Source: Marinitoga litoralis (GTDB lineage Bacteria; Thermotogota; Thermotogae; Petrotogales; Petrotogaceae). From it: DNA of 64,000 nucleotides. The notes under the pieces were generated by a model, which searched no databases, had not been told where the DNA came from, and saw only the letters and a program-made list of their open reading frames with translations. Positions 55,562 to 64,000 of the stretch are shown here, piece after piece. Position numbers and translations under genes: made by a program. The stretch covers positions 24,186 through 88,185 of the forward strand of contig NZ_JAFBDI010000003.1 in the NCBI RefSeq assembly GCF_016908145.1, in the 5' to 3' direction. Position 1 is the first letter of the stretch. Every line of letters begins with the position of its first letter.

Positions 55562-58500
55562 ATGGGTAAAATGACATCATCTTTCAAAAGGAAAATTGCT
55601 AAAATTAAAGTTGGTATCGCTTCTCCTGAAAGAATAAGAGAATGGTCAAATGGAGAAGTTAAAAAACCAGAAACTATTAATCACAGAACATTTAAACCAG
55701 AAAGAGATGGTTTATTCTGTGAAAAGATTTTTGGTCCTGTAAAGGATTATGAATGTACATGTGGTAGATATAAGGGTAAAAAGTATGAAGGTACAGTATG
55801 TGAAAGATGTGGAGTTAAGGTAGAATCAAAAGAATCAAGAAGAAGAAAAATGGGGCATATTGAATTAGCTGCTCCTGTAGTACATATTTGGTTTTTGAAA
55901 TCATCTCCATCTATTTTGTCTATACTATTAAATATACCAGTTAAAGAATTAGAAAACATCATTTACTATGGATCAAAAAGGGTTGTTGAAAAAATTTGGT
56001 TAGTCACTGATCCAAAAGATTCTGACTTATTTGATTATGGAGATATGCTCCACAATACAGAATATGAAATTTTCAAAGAAAAAATGGACTTTGAAGTAGA
56101 ACAAGCAGTTAAAGTATTACATGTTAAGGAAAAACCAATAGCAAAAAGAAGCGGTGTAGTAAGTATAGAAACTGAATATTCTGCTGCAAAGCATGAAGTT
56201 ATATGGGTTAAAATTAAAGATGATAGTGGAGTAGAAGAAAAGTGGCCTATATTTGAAGGAGCTACATTATTTGTTGAAGATGGAGATACAGTAGAAGAAG
56301 GAACACAATTAGCAGACACATTCTTATACGAAGATGAAATTTTAACAGCTAGTGAATATTTAATATTTGAACAATTCTATCCATCAGCTATAGAAATAGA
56401 AAGAGATATAGAAAGAGATACACCAATATTAGTAATAACAGATATAGATCCAGAAGTAGAAAAAGAAATAGGTAAAGGTGTAGGAAGTACATTATTACAA
56501 GAAGAATATGAAGCATATAAAGAATTATATGATGATAAGATTACAGCTGATTATGGTGGAGAAGCAATTAAGAAATTATTGAGATCATTGGATTTACATG
56601 ATTTAAAAATAGAAATAGAAGCTGAATTAGCAAAATTAGATAAAAAGAGTGCAAAAGCATTAAAATTATTAAAAAGATTAAAAGTAGTAAAAGACTTCTT
56701 AAAATCAGGAAATAAACCTGAATGGATGATAATTGAAGCATTACCAGTAGTTCCACCAGATATCAGACCTTTAATTCAAATAGATGGTGGAAGATTTGCA
56801 GCCACTGACTTAAATGACTTATATAGAAGAGTAATTAATAGAAATAATAGATTATTAAAATTATTTGAAATAGAAGCCCCTGAGATAATTATTAGAAACG
56901 AAAAAAGGATTTTACAACAAGCTGTAGATTCATTGATCTATAATGGTCGTGTTGGAAAAGCTATGACTGACAGAAGCGGAAGACCATTAAGATCATTAAC
57001 CGATTTAATTAAAGGTAAGAAAGGAAGATTTAGAAGAAATCTTCTTGGAAAACGTGTTGACTATTCTGGTAGGGCTGTTATTACAGTAGGTCCAGATTTA
57101 AAGATACACGAATGTGGATTGCCAAAGAAAATGGCAATGGAATTATTCAAGCCATTTGTATTGAATAAACTATTAAAAGATTCAAATTCTACAAGTAAAA
57201 ATGCTAGAAAGTTAAAGAAAACAATTATTGAAAAAGAAATGCCAGAAGCATGGGAAATGCTTGAAGAAGTAATTAAAGGACACCCAGTATTATTAAATAG
57301 GGCACCAACACTACACAGAATTTCTATTCAAGCATTTATACCAAGACTTATAGAAGGTCATTCTATTCAATTACATCCATTAGTATGTCCTCCATTCAAT
57401 GCTGACTTTGATGGAGACCAAATGGCTGTTCATGTACCATTATCAAATATAGCTCAAGCAGAAGCAAAATTCTTGATGTTATCAAGATATAATATCATAT
57501 CACCTGCTAATGGAAAACCAATTTCTATGCCAGGTAAAGATATGATAGCAGGAGTATATTATTTAACAACAGTTGACCAAAAATATTTTGATTCTAAAGA
57601 CTTACCATCATCACCAAAAGATTTAATGGAAGAAAATGATAAGATAAAATATGTTTTTGCTGATGAATTCCAAGCATTTTATGTTCATGAATATGAAAAG
57701 ATAACAAGACATGAAGTATTAGTTGAAAACGGAGAATTAAAATGGTCAAAACCAGTATTGAACTTACATGAACCAATGGGGTTATACTTGGATGGTAAGT
57801 TAATAAAAACAACTGTAGGAAGATTAATATTTAAAGAAATAATTCCTGAATCATTAGGAAGATTCAGACCCGACTTTAATAAAATATATAAAAAGAAAGA
57901 AATTAAAAATTTAATATTTGATACATTCAAATATCATGGAATCGATAGAACAGCTGATTTATTGGATGATATAAAATACTTAGGATTCCACTATGCTACA
58001 GTTTCAGGTTTAACTATATCTGTTAGAGATATTGTAGAGTCTAAAGAAAGATTAGAAATAATAAAAGCTTCAGAAGAAAAAGTTATGGAAATAGAAAGAT
58101 ATTTTGAAGAAGGTTACTTAACAGATGATGAAAGATATAAGGAAGTAGTTAAAATATGGGAAAAAACAATAGATGCAGTTACAGAAGTAACAAGTAAAGA
58201 ATTTAGAAAACATCCATTTAATCCTGTTTGGATGATGGTTGATTCTGGAGCAAGAGGTAATATTGACCAATTAAAACAACTTGCTGGTATGAGGGGTCTT
58301 ATGGCCGATCCATCAGGTAAGGTTATTGAATTACCTATTAAATCTAACTTTAGAAATGGATTATCAGAATTAGAATTCTTTATTTCTACACACGGTGCTA
58401 GAAAAGGTTCTGCTGATACAGCGCTAAGAACATCTACAGCAGGTTATTTGACAAGAAGATTAGTTGATGTTGCTCAATCTATTACAGTTACTGAACCAGA

Positions 58501-60289
58501 TTGTGGAACAGAAAAAGGTATTGAAGCAAGGGAATTAATAGCTGATGGATTAAAAATAGAAAACCTTGAAGATTACTTATTTGGTAGAGTATTAGCTAAA
58601 GACGTATTAGATCCAAAAACTGAAGAAATAATTATTCATCCAGAAACTGGAAAAAGATATGTTAAAGATGTTATGTTAGATGAAGAAGATTCTGCATTTT
58701 TAGCAAATTATAAGACAAATATTCCTGTAGTAGAAGAAATAGAAAATATAAAAATTGATGATATCAATTTATACGTATATAATATTTTAAATAAAGATGT
58801 ATATGTAGATGGAGAATTATTATTCTCAAAAGGAACTGAAATTGATAATGATGTATTATTGTCCTTAAAACAACATAATGTAAAAACTGTTGATATAAAA
58901 GAATATAAAGCTGTTAATTTCGTTTTTGTTGGAGATAATTTAAAGATTGAAGATGAAAATGGAAAATTAATCACATTAGTAAATTATCAAGAAAAGATAG
59001 ATGCAGATACAGCAAGAAAACTTGAAAGATATAATATTAAAGAAATTGAAGTAAGACCTTCAATTTATGTAAGATCTATTTTAACATGTGAATCAGAACA
59101 TGGAGTTTGTGCAAAATGTTATGGTATGGACTTATCAAGCCATAAGGTTGTAAATATAGGAGAATCTGTAGGTATAATAGCAGCTCAATCAATTGGAGAA
59201 CCTGGTACTCAATTAACAATGAGAACTTTCCATACAGGTGGTATTGCTACAGCAGGTGATATTACACAAGGTCTTCCAAGAGCAGAAGAATTATTTGAAG
59301 CAAGAAAGAATTTAAAAGGACCAGAAGCAGAATTTTCTACAGTAAAAGGTATAGTTAGAAAAGTAGATAGGGATGAAAAAGGAAGATTATTAGTTATAGT
59401 AGAAGATTTAAGAGGAGATTTACATACTTATACTGCAGATCCTAAGGTTAAACCAACAGTTTCAGAAGGAGATAAAGTAGAACCAGGTTATAGATTAACT
59501 TCTGGTAATATAAAACCAAGAAGATTATTAGAAGAATTAGGTGCAGAAGTTACATTTGACTACTTATTAAAAGAAATTAAGAAAATTTATGCTGAACAAG
59601 GTGTAGAAATTCATGATAAACATTTTGAAATTATTATCAAACAAATGTTTAATAAGGTTGAAATAACATATGCAGGTGATACTGAGTTCATGCCTAAAGA
59701 TTTAGTAAGCTTAAAATCTGTAGAAAAAGCAAATAAGAAAATTTATGAAGAAAATAAAATGGTTGAACAAAATAGAGAAGACATAATCGGTAAAAAATTA
59801 GCAGAAAAGATAACAATAAAAACTGAAGAAGGAAAAGAAGTATTAGGAGAAATTGGTGACGAAGTAACAGAAGAATTATTAAACAAATTAATAGATGCAG
59901 GATTAAAAGAAATCGAAGTATTCAAAACTGAACCACAATTATTAGAAACAGATGATGGAGAATTAAGATTAGCTGGAGAAAAGAAAGTATACTTAATTAA
60001 TCCAAAAGAACCTGCTAGATTTGAAAGAAAATTATTGAGAATTACAAAATCATCTCTTGAAAGAGAAGGTTGGTTAGGTGCAGCATCATTCCAACAAACA
60101 GTTCAAGTATTAACAGAAGCAGCTTTAGAAGGAAAAGAAGATTACTTATTAGGATTAAAAGAAAATGTTATTGTTGGACAACCAATTCCAGCTGGTACAG
60201 GATTAAAAGCATTCTTAGAATCAGAAATATCAGTATTCGAATTGCCAACATATCCAACAGAAGAATCACAAGAAAGTGCTGCATCTTAA
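55562..60289 (+). CDS. rpoC: RNA polymerase beta-prime subunit
   Basis: 1575 residues: N-terminal zinc ribbon ([18 protein letters not shown]), the catalytic NADFDGDQM at 613-619 that holds the active-site Mg, and a second zinc site ([13 protein letters not shown]). Two lineage-type insertions are visible, near 200-290 and near 1050-1160. Both carry the beta-strand sandwich-barrel look of Thermotoga RpoC inserts. RBS AAGGAGGG; terminator after the stop. Confidence 0.97.
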   Translation: MGKMTSSFKRKIAKIKVGIASPERIREWSNGEVKKPETINHRTFKPERDGLFCEKIFGPVKDYECTCGRYKGKKYEGTVCERCGVKVESKESRRRKMGHIELAAPVVHIWFLKSSPSILSILLNIPVKELENIIYYGSKRVVEKIWLVTDPKDSDLFDYGDMLHNTEYEIFKEKMDFEVEQAVKVLHVKEKPIAKRSGVVSIETEYSAAKHEVIWVKIKDDSGVEEKWPIFEGATLFVEDGDTVEEGTQLADTFLYEDEILTASEYLIFEQFYPSAIEIERDIERDTPILVITDIDPEVEKEIGKGVGSTLLQEEYEAYKELYDDKITADYGGEAIKKLLRSLDLHDLKIEIEAELAKLDKKSAKALKLLKRLKVVKDFLKSGNKPEWMIIEALPVVPPDIRPLIQIDGGRFAATDLNDLYRRVINRNNRLLKLFEIEAPEIIIRNEKRILQQAVDSLIYNGRVGKAMTDRSGRPLRSLTDLIKGKKGRFRRNLLGKRVDYSGRAVITVGPDLKIHECGLPKKMAMELFKPFVLNKLLKDSNSTSKNARKLKKTIIEKEMPEAWEMLEEVIKGHPVLLNRAPTLHRISIQAFIPRLIEGHSIQLHPLVCPPFNADFDGDQMAVHVPLSNIAQAEAKFLMLSRYNIISPANGKPISMPGKDMIAGVYYLTTVDQKYFDSKDLPSSPKDLMEENDKIKYVFADEFQAFYVHEYEKITRHEVLVENGELKWSKPVLNLHEPMGLYLDGKLIKTTVGRLIFKEIIPESLGRFRPDFNKIYKKKEIKNLIFDTFKYHGIDRTADLLDDIKYLGFHYATVSGLTISVRDIVESKERLEIIKASEEKVMEIERYFEEGYLTDDERYKEVVKIWEKTIDAVTEVTSKEFRKHPFNPVWMMVDSGARGNIDQLKQLAGMRGLMADPSGKVIELPIKSNFRNGLSELEFFISTHGARKGSADTALRTSTAGYLTRRLVDVAQSITVTEPDCGTEKGIEARELIADGLKIENLEDYLFGRVLAKDVLDPKTEEIIIHPETGKRYVKDVMLDEEDSAFLANYKTNIPVVEEIENIKIDDINLYVYNILNKDVYVDGELLFSKGTEIDNDVLLSLKQHNVKTVDIKEYKAVNFVFVGDNLKIEDENGKLITLVNYQEKIDADTARKLERYNIKEIEVRPSIYVRSILTCESEHGVCAKCYGMDLSSHKVVNIGESVGIIAAQSIGEPGTQLTMRTFHTGGIATAGDITQGLPRAEELFEARKNLKGPEAEFSTVKGIVRKVDRDEKGRLLVIVEDLRGDLHTYTADPKVKPTVSEGDKVEPGYRLTSGNIKPRRLLEELGAEVTFDYLLKEIKKIYAEQGVEIHDKHFEIIIKQMFNKVEITYAGDTEFMPKDLVSLKSVEKANKKIYEENKMVEQNREDIIGKKLAEKITIKTEEGKEVLGEIGDEVTEELLNKLIDAGLKEIEVFKTEPQLLETDDGELRLAGEKKVYLINPKEPARFERKLLRITKSSLEREGWLGAASFQQTVQVLTEAALEGKEDYLLGLKENVIVGQPIPAGTGLKAFLESEISVFELPTYPTEESQESAAS

Positions 60290-60300
60290 TATAATATACA

Positions 60301-60336
60301 AAGGGACCTGTCTTTACAGGTCCCTTGTTTTATTTT
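60301..60336 (+). terminator. Terminator of the rpoBC operon
   Basis: AAGGGACCTGT/ACAGGTCCCTT arms (60301-60311, 60316-60326) around CTTT, then GTTTTATTTT. Confidence 0.95.
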
Positions 60337-60412
60337 ATAAATTATAATTTAAGGTTTAAAAAGAGTGTAATGACACTTTTATATTTAATAAAAAATTAAC
60401 AATATCTATTTT

Positions 60413-60478
60413 TTAAATTATTTTTGCTTTTTCAAATTTTATTGAAAAAACAGTGCCAAATTCCGATGATGCGTTATC
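60413..60478 (-). pseudogene. Remnant resembling a histidine-kinase C-terminus
   Basis: After the ABC stop, the next gene opens ATG AGA CGA AAG (overlapping ATGA) but soon ends. In another frame 21 codons follow, with SSEFGTVFSIKFEKAK, resembling the last strand of an HATPase domain (x-G-T-x-F-x-I-x-F). I read this as a deletion scar joining the start of a lost gene to the end of a kinase gene. The match is short, so confidence is low. Confidence 0.3.
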
Positions 60479-60485
60479 TTTCGTC

Positions 60486-60737
60486 TCATTTTATTAAATC
60501 CAATAACCGCTCTTCATTTTTCCTTGTTGTTTTTTCCAATAATTCTTCTGTTTTTCTGTCTGCTGTTATTTCCCCTTTTTTTAATACCACTATTCTATCC
60601 GTTTTTTCTATTTCGCTGACATCATGACTTGCCAATATTATCGTTTTTCCATTTTTGGATAATTCTTCCATTATTTCATATATTTTCATCTTTGTTTCTA
60701 TATCCACTCCATTTGTCGGTTCATCTAATAAATATAT
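60486..60737 (-). pseudogene. 5'-truncated ABC transporter ATPase
   Basis: Only the C-terminal third remains. The open frame begins at Walker B (IYLLDEPTNGVD, just inside the IS boundary) and contains the D-loop, switch His (ILASHDVSEIEKTDRIVVLKKG) and the C-terminus (RKNEERLLDLIK). Walker A and the signature motif are gone, replaced by the insertion sequence. An ATG at 60707 exists but would make only a useless fragment. The stop overlaps the start of the next (lost) gene by 4 bases, as in a former export operon. Confidence 0.85.
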
Positions 60738-60819
60738 TTCGTAATCACCCCATAGAATATTTGGAGAAAAAATAAGAAAATGATATTATTAAATTAAATG
60801 AATGAAAGGGGTGTTTGTT

Positions 60820-61221
60820 ATGAAAAATAGAAATAAATATTCTCCTGATTTTAAACTTCAAGTTGTTAAAGAGTATTTTAATTCTGATAAGACTCAAAAA
60901 GATATTTGTGATGAATATGGCATTTCTAGTTCTGCTTTTTTTAAATGGATTAAAAAATATGAAAACTCTGGTTTTGACGATAATGTTTTTAATTCCAAGA
61001 AAGGAAGACCTAAATCTATTATTTCTGATATTTCTAAGGTTCCTCCTTTTATCTATGAATCTGCTGGTATTACTCAATCTGATAATGATTCCAATGATAC
61101 TAATTCTTTAAAGAAAAAGATTGAATATTATGAACGTCTTCTTCTTGAAAAAGAATTACTTCTTAAAATGCAAGAAGATGAGATCAACTTTTTGAAAAAA
61201 AAACACAACTGGAAAAAGTAA
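60820..61221 (+). CDS. IS3-family transposase OrfA
   Basis: The 133-residue protein has an N-terminal helix-turn-helix (YSPDFKLQVVKEYF, TQKDICDEYGISSSAFFKWIKKY) and a C-terminal leucine-zipper-like helix. The ATG at 60820 after AAAGGGGTG is preferred over 60802. Near its end, nine A residues (61195-61203) form a slippery site; slipping by -1 continues into the orfB frame, the standard way of making the OrfAB transposase. Confidence 0.92.
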   Translation: MKNRNKYSPDFKLQVVKEYFNSDKTQKDICDEYGISSSAFFKWIKKYENSGFDDNVFNSKKGRPKSIISDISKVPPFIYESAGITQSDNDSNDTNSLKKKIEYYERLLLEKELLLKMQEDEINFLKKKHNWKK

Positions 61222-62209
61222 CTTTTATTGGTCATTTTTTACTTGTTTTCAAGTATAGAAACTTTGGTATGTCTTTATCTTTTTTACTCCATCATTATCA
61301 TATTTGTCAAAGTTCTTTTTATTATAAAACCATATTGTTTTTTGATACTGGAGTACATAAAAGACAATCAAGTTTTAAAGGCTATTCTTTTACTGTTGAT
61401 GGTAAAAAGGTTTCTGATACTTATATTAAGCAATTACTTGTTGATTTATTATCTGTTAATAACCCTTTAAATCCTGAATTCTTTCACAAGACTTTAGGTT
61501 CTAAGAAATTATCTGCTATTTTCAGACAAAAGTTTAATATCATTATTAATCACAAGAAGATTCATAGATTAAGAAAAGAATTAAATCTTGTTAGAAATTA
61601 TCATCGTCATCCCAAACATCCCAAAAGAAGACCTAAAAACCATGATATTAGCAGACCTAATCAATATTGGGAATCTGACATTAAATTTATTCCCACTAAA
61701 TATGATGGATATATTCCTATACTCAGTATAATTATGCTTTCGATAGATCCATTGTTGGAGTTTATATTGGTAATTCTATTAAAGCAAGAGACTTTATTTC
61801 AACTTTAAGAAAAGCTATTAGTTTTAGAGGTGCTATCCCTGATAATCTTATTATCCGGACAGATAATGGTCCACAATTTAAAGCTAATATTACTGCAGCT
61901 TTTATGAATGAATTAAATATTATTCATGAATTCGGTTACAAAAATAACCCTAACTCTCAAGCTTATATTGAATCATTTCATTCTAATGTTCAACGTGAAT
62001 TTGTTGAATCTGTTGAATTTAACTATATTGATGATGTTTATAATTATTATATTTCTTACATTTATTTTTACAATAATTTAAGACCTCATGGTTCTTTATA
62101 TTATTTTACTCCAGATTTTATTTTTAATCTTTTTTCTAATCAAGATATTGATTCTAACGAAATTAAAACTATAAACTTTAACGATTTTATTGTTTGTATA
62201 AAAAAATGA
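61204..62209 (+). pseudogene. IS3-family transposase OrfB, internally frameshifted
   Basis: Read in the -1 frame from the A9 site, the product goes through VFKYRNFGMSLSFLLHH, HRLRKELNLVRNYH and the first catalytic Asp of YWESDIKFIPT. At about 61735 the frame changes: downstream codons (FDRSIVGVYIGNSI, RTDNGPQFKA with the second Asp, YIESFHSNVQ with the Glu) are in the next frame to the stop at 62209. A 4-base loss between two ATT triplets would explain it. The DDE triad is present but split, so the copy is probably inactive. Confidence 0.85.
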
Positions 62210-62251
62210 GTTTTTCCTATTTATTTTCCAATATCCAGGGGGCAAGCCGCA

Positions 62252-62496
62252 TGCTTTTGTTATATTTAATATAATATTTGATGGTTCAAATATTATGTCT
62301 GAATTATAGAATTTTTTGCTTTCTTTTATTTTTTTATTGATTATATTTTTAATGTTTTTATATCTTTTTCAACATCTTTATTTTTTTTATTTTCTGTAAG
62401 ATGTGAATAGGCTATTTCATCTAATTCGACTAATGTTACACTATCAAGGTCCAATAGATACTTTCTTTTATTATTTTGATAGAGTTTATATTTCAT
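62252..62496 (-). pseudogene. Truncated, frameshifted radical-SAM peptide maturase
   Basis: The frame starts MKYKLYQNNKRKYLLDLDS after AAAGGAG, continues VTLVELDEIAYSHL, then meets a stop at 62341-62343. One extra A in the A-run near 62350 would restore the reading KNIINKKIKESKKFYNSD and FEPSNIILNITKA, ending at the IS exactly where the first Cys of the CxxxCxxC cluster belongs. The N-terminal pattern (ngyxxxLDvxS-vxxvDe) and NITKAC are typical of SPASM-type RiPP maturases. Two lesions, frameshift and IS, show it is dead. Confidence 0.7.
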
Positions 62497-62617
62497 TTTT
62501 TTCTCCTTTCTTTTTAATATTAAAAATGTATTGTATCATAAAACCTTATATGCTATAATTTAAGCGTATTCTACAAATAACTGAGTATAAAGCTTTTAGT
62601 TTTCATATGATATCTTA

Positions 62618-62752
62618 TTATCCTCTGAAATTTTCAATTTGAACTTGAGGATTAGTTGAATGAGTAGCATATTCCTCATCATTATCTCCTGCAAATGTTG
62701 TTGTTGAAAATAAAATAATTCCTGTGAGTAATAATATAATTATTTTTTTCAT
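62618..62752 (-). CDS. Secreted small peptide, putative RiPP precursor or signal
   Basis: The 44-residue product has a signal peptide (MKKIIILLLTGIILFSTTTFA) and a 23-residue mature part that is acidic at first (GDNDEEYATHSTNPQ) and ends QIENFRG. There is no Cys. The ATG at 62752 follows GGGGGTG. It heads a minus-strand unit with the maturase remnant 121 bases downstream and is divergent from a TPR-like gene. The layout is peptide, radical SAM, ABC exporter, so I infer a modified, exported peptide; its present function, without a maturase here, is unclear. Confidence 0.75.
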   Translation of the reverse strand: MKKIIILLLTGIILFSTTTFAGDNDEEYATHSTNPQVQIENFRG

Positions 62753-62771
62753 AATTTCACCCCCAAACCAA

Positions 62772-62799
62772 ATTTTACTATTTCTAACATGACTTGCAA
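62772..62799 (-). promoter_or_regulatory. Promoter of the peptide gene, with palindrome
   Basis: Minus strand: TTGCAA (62794-62799), 16-base spacer, TAAAAT (62772-62777), 19 bases before the ATG. The -35 sits in the palindrome ACTTGCAAGT (62792-62801), a possible operator. Confidence 0.65.
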
Positions 62800-62889
62800 G
62801 TGTTGTTTTCAAAATATAAAATAGCTATTTATGGGCATTGCAGAAGTTGAGTTTCTTTACATTTTAATAAATTTTCTTGTTTTTAATAT

Positions 62890-62918
62890 TTGAAATTTTT
62901 ATGTTACATTTATATAAT
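62890..62918 (+). promoter_or_regulatory. Promoter of the TPR-like gene
   Basis: TTGAAA (62890-62895), 17-base spacer, TATAAT (62913-62918); leader of about 125 bases. TTACATT occurs at 62857-62863, 62904-62910 (in the spacer) and 63024-63030, the last within a 14-bp palindrome (63024-63037) close to the ribosome site. Confidence 0.75.
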
Positions 62919-63050
62919 AGCGGTATTTTCATTATTACAGAATTTTTATAAATGTTTTTGTTTTTATTTTATGTTAAATTTGATGAAGTTTCTTTATTTC
63001 TGGAATTTTAATAAAACAATTTATTACATTAATGTAAAAGGATGATTAAT

Positions 63051-64000
63051 GTGGAGCTTTCTATAAAAGATATTATTGATATTGTTCGATATGGGTATTA
63101 TTCAAATTCAATTATTAATCATATTTTTCTTAATACAAAAGAAAAAGCTTTAAAATATTATTTTTTATTATTGAAAGCTATATGGAAAAAAGAATATGAT
63201 ATTGCTATTTTTTATGCAAAGAAGGTTATTTCAACAACAACAACAACAATAATATTGAAAGAATTAGCAAGATTTGAACTTATATCCCTTTATGTAAAAA
63301 ACAATGAATTTGAACTTGCTAAAAAAGAATGTGAATATTTAAGAAATAATTTTGATAATATTTCCGAATATGCTAGAAATTTAATGATACCTGGATTGAA
63401 ATTACTGAATAAAAAATATAATTTTTTTCAAAAGGACTTTAAGGTATATTCTGATAATTATATTGAAAATAATGTTGATATGGCAATTTTAAAATATACT
63501 CAAGCTAGAGATTATATTAAGAAAAAAAATTATAATAAAGCATATCAATTATTTATTGAAGGATATTTATATGCAAAAGAATTTCCGCACCCCACAATGA
63601 TATGTAATGGTTTAAATGGTGCTGCGTGGTGGATAAGGAAAGTAGATAAGAAGAAAGCGTTAGTTGCAGCCGATTTATTAGAATATTACATCGGTTATTA
63701 TTTTGAAGATTTAAAGTATATATATAACTGGTTAGATACAATTTTTGAAGTAAAAAAAATTAATAACGATGTTAGAATCATTGAAATAACAAACATTGTA
63801 AATAAATTGAAAAAAGTTTATCCTGAAGTAAACATAGAAGATAATTTTGATAAATTTATTGAAGTAAAAAAACTAAAAAGGAAAATAAAAAAATTATATA
63901 AAATGAATATTGACAAGTTTGATGTATCTAAAATAGATATAGCTTTTCTATCTACATATGCATCATTAATAGAAAAACCATATTTTACAAAAAGTCGAAT
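63051..64000 (+). CDS. TPR-like helical protein, truncated by window end; possible peptide-responsive regulator
   Basis: I translated 316 residues; the gene continues past the right edge. GTG start at 63051 after AAAGGATG (the ATG at 63049 is in a dead frame). The protein is all helical with repeated 34-residue-like units (ALKYYFLLLKAIWKKEYDIA, YNKAYQLFIEGYLYAKEF), as in TPR proteins. From about residue 275 the style changes to a basic segment (LKRKIKKLYKMNIDKFDVSK) that may lead to a DNA-binding domain outside the window. Divergence from the peptide gene suggests an RRNPP-like receptor, but with the TPR part first. This is inference. Confidence 0.6.
   Translation, partial: MELSIKDIIDIVRYGYYSNSIINHIFLNTKEKALKYYFLLLKAIWKKEYDIAIFYAKKVISTTTTTIILKELARFELISLYVKNNEFELAKKECEYLRNNFDNISEYARNLMIPGLKLLNKKYNFFQKDFKVYSDNYIENNVDMAILKYTQARDYIKKKNYNKAYQLFIEGYLYAKEFPHPTMICNGLNGAAWWIRKVDKKKALVAADLLEYYIGYYFEDLKYIYNWLDTIFEVKKINNDVRIIEITNIVNKLKKVYPEVNIEDNFDKFIEVKKLKRKIKKLYKMNIDKFDVSKIDIAFLSTYASLIEKPYFTKSR

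Larger units (their letters stand above)
60738..62251 (+). mobile_element. IS3-family insertion sequence (IS2/IS150-like ends)
   Basis: About 1.5 kb with orfA and orfB and imperfect terminal inverted repeats: left end TTCGTAATCACCCCATAGAA and right end (rc) TGCGGCTTGCCCCCTGGATA share the CCCC core, and beyond it ATATTTGG/TATTGG. Boundaries are uncertain by some 15 bases. No target-site duplication is seen and the two flanks belong to different genes, so the insertion was accompanied or followed by a deletion. Confidence 0.85.

Noticed and set aside
56568..56756. Minus-strand hydrophobic frames within rpoC
   Set aside because: They are antisense shadows of AT-rich coding sequence without ribosome sites.
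61228..61470. Separate small gene in the IS
   Set aside because: It is an alternative frame of orfB; the -1 frame encodes recognisable transposase.
1..64000. CRISPR arrays or rRNA genes
   Set aside because: No spaced direct-repeat array and no rRNA signature sequences were seen.

Overview
The window is a very AT-rich bacterial chromosome segment that fits a Thermotogota bacterium of the Petrotogales type, probably Marinitoga or a close relative. This is an inference from gene content. The main signs are a PolC-type replicase, NusG with a large inserted domain, an S-layer-homology coiled-coil protein next to an abundant beta-barrel porin (the Omp-alpha/Omp-beta 'toga' arrangement), and ClpC-RadA-DisA together with the rpmG-secE-nusG-rplKAJL-rpoBC cluster. 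Most genes have strong Shine-Dalgarno sites and tight or overlapping junctions.

Layout. 1-1.2 kb (minus): a truncated membrane/coiled-coil protein and a c-di-GMP-binding PilZ protein. 1.4-6.6 kb (plus): a fatty-acid synthesis operon fabF-degV-fabZ-fabH-fabK-fabD, in which the FabH homologue lacks its catalytic cysteine. 6.6-14.8 kb (minus): polC, a CoA-disulfide-reductase/NADH-oxidase-like flavoprotein, a membrane protein, a macrodomain protein and an ArsB/NhaD-type transporter. 15.0-22.0 kb (plus): clpC-radA-disA-smpB-ABC ATPase-pseudouridine synthase, converging on a short prepilin-peptidase-like gene and a TPR gene. 23.7-32.8 kb: a phosphoesterase, rpmE, an S1 protein, fmdB-like, secG-tyrS, three envelope proteins including the toga pair, tRNA-Asp, HU and crcB-DUF190.

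32.8-47.4 kb is all minus strand. It holds a 46-residue small protein, a MoxR-DUF58-DUF4129 operon, and a compact seven-gene operon that joins two envelope proteins, a small anchored protein, a LytS/LytTR two-component pair and an ABC exporter. A secreted PHP/CehA-like metallohydrolase and an arginine deiminase/antiporter pair follow. 47.7-60.3 kb (plus) is tRNA-Thr, tRNA-Tyr and the secE-nusG-ribosomal protein-rpoBC cluster, with an L10-type leader and attenuator-like hairpins.

60.3-64.0 kb is the accessory part. An IS3-family element with a likely programmed -1 frameshift sits in the ruins of a peptide-maturation locus: a frameshifted, truncated radical-SAM maturase on one side and a truncated ABC ATPase on the other. 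The intact 44-residue secreted peptide gene that headed this locus survives. Divergent from it is a TPR-like protein, cut by the window end, whose promoter region carries repeated TTACATT motifs. I regard this peptide/regulator pair and the decayed maturation-export genes as the most interesting system in the window, followed by the seven-gene envelope-sensing operon and the cysteine-less FabH.
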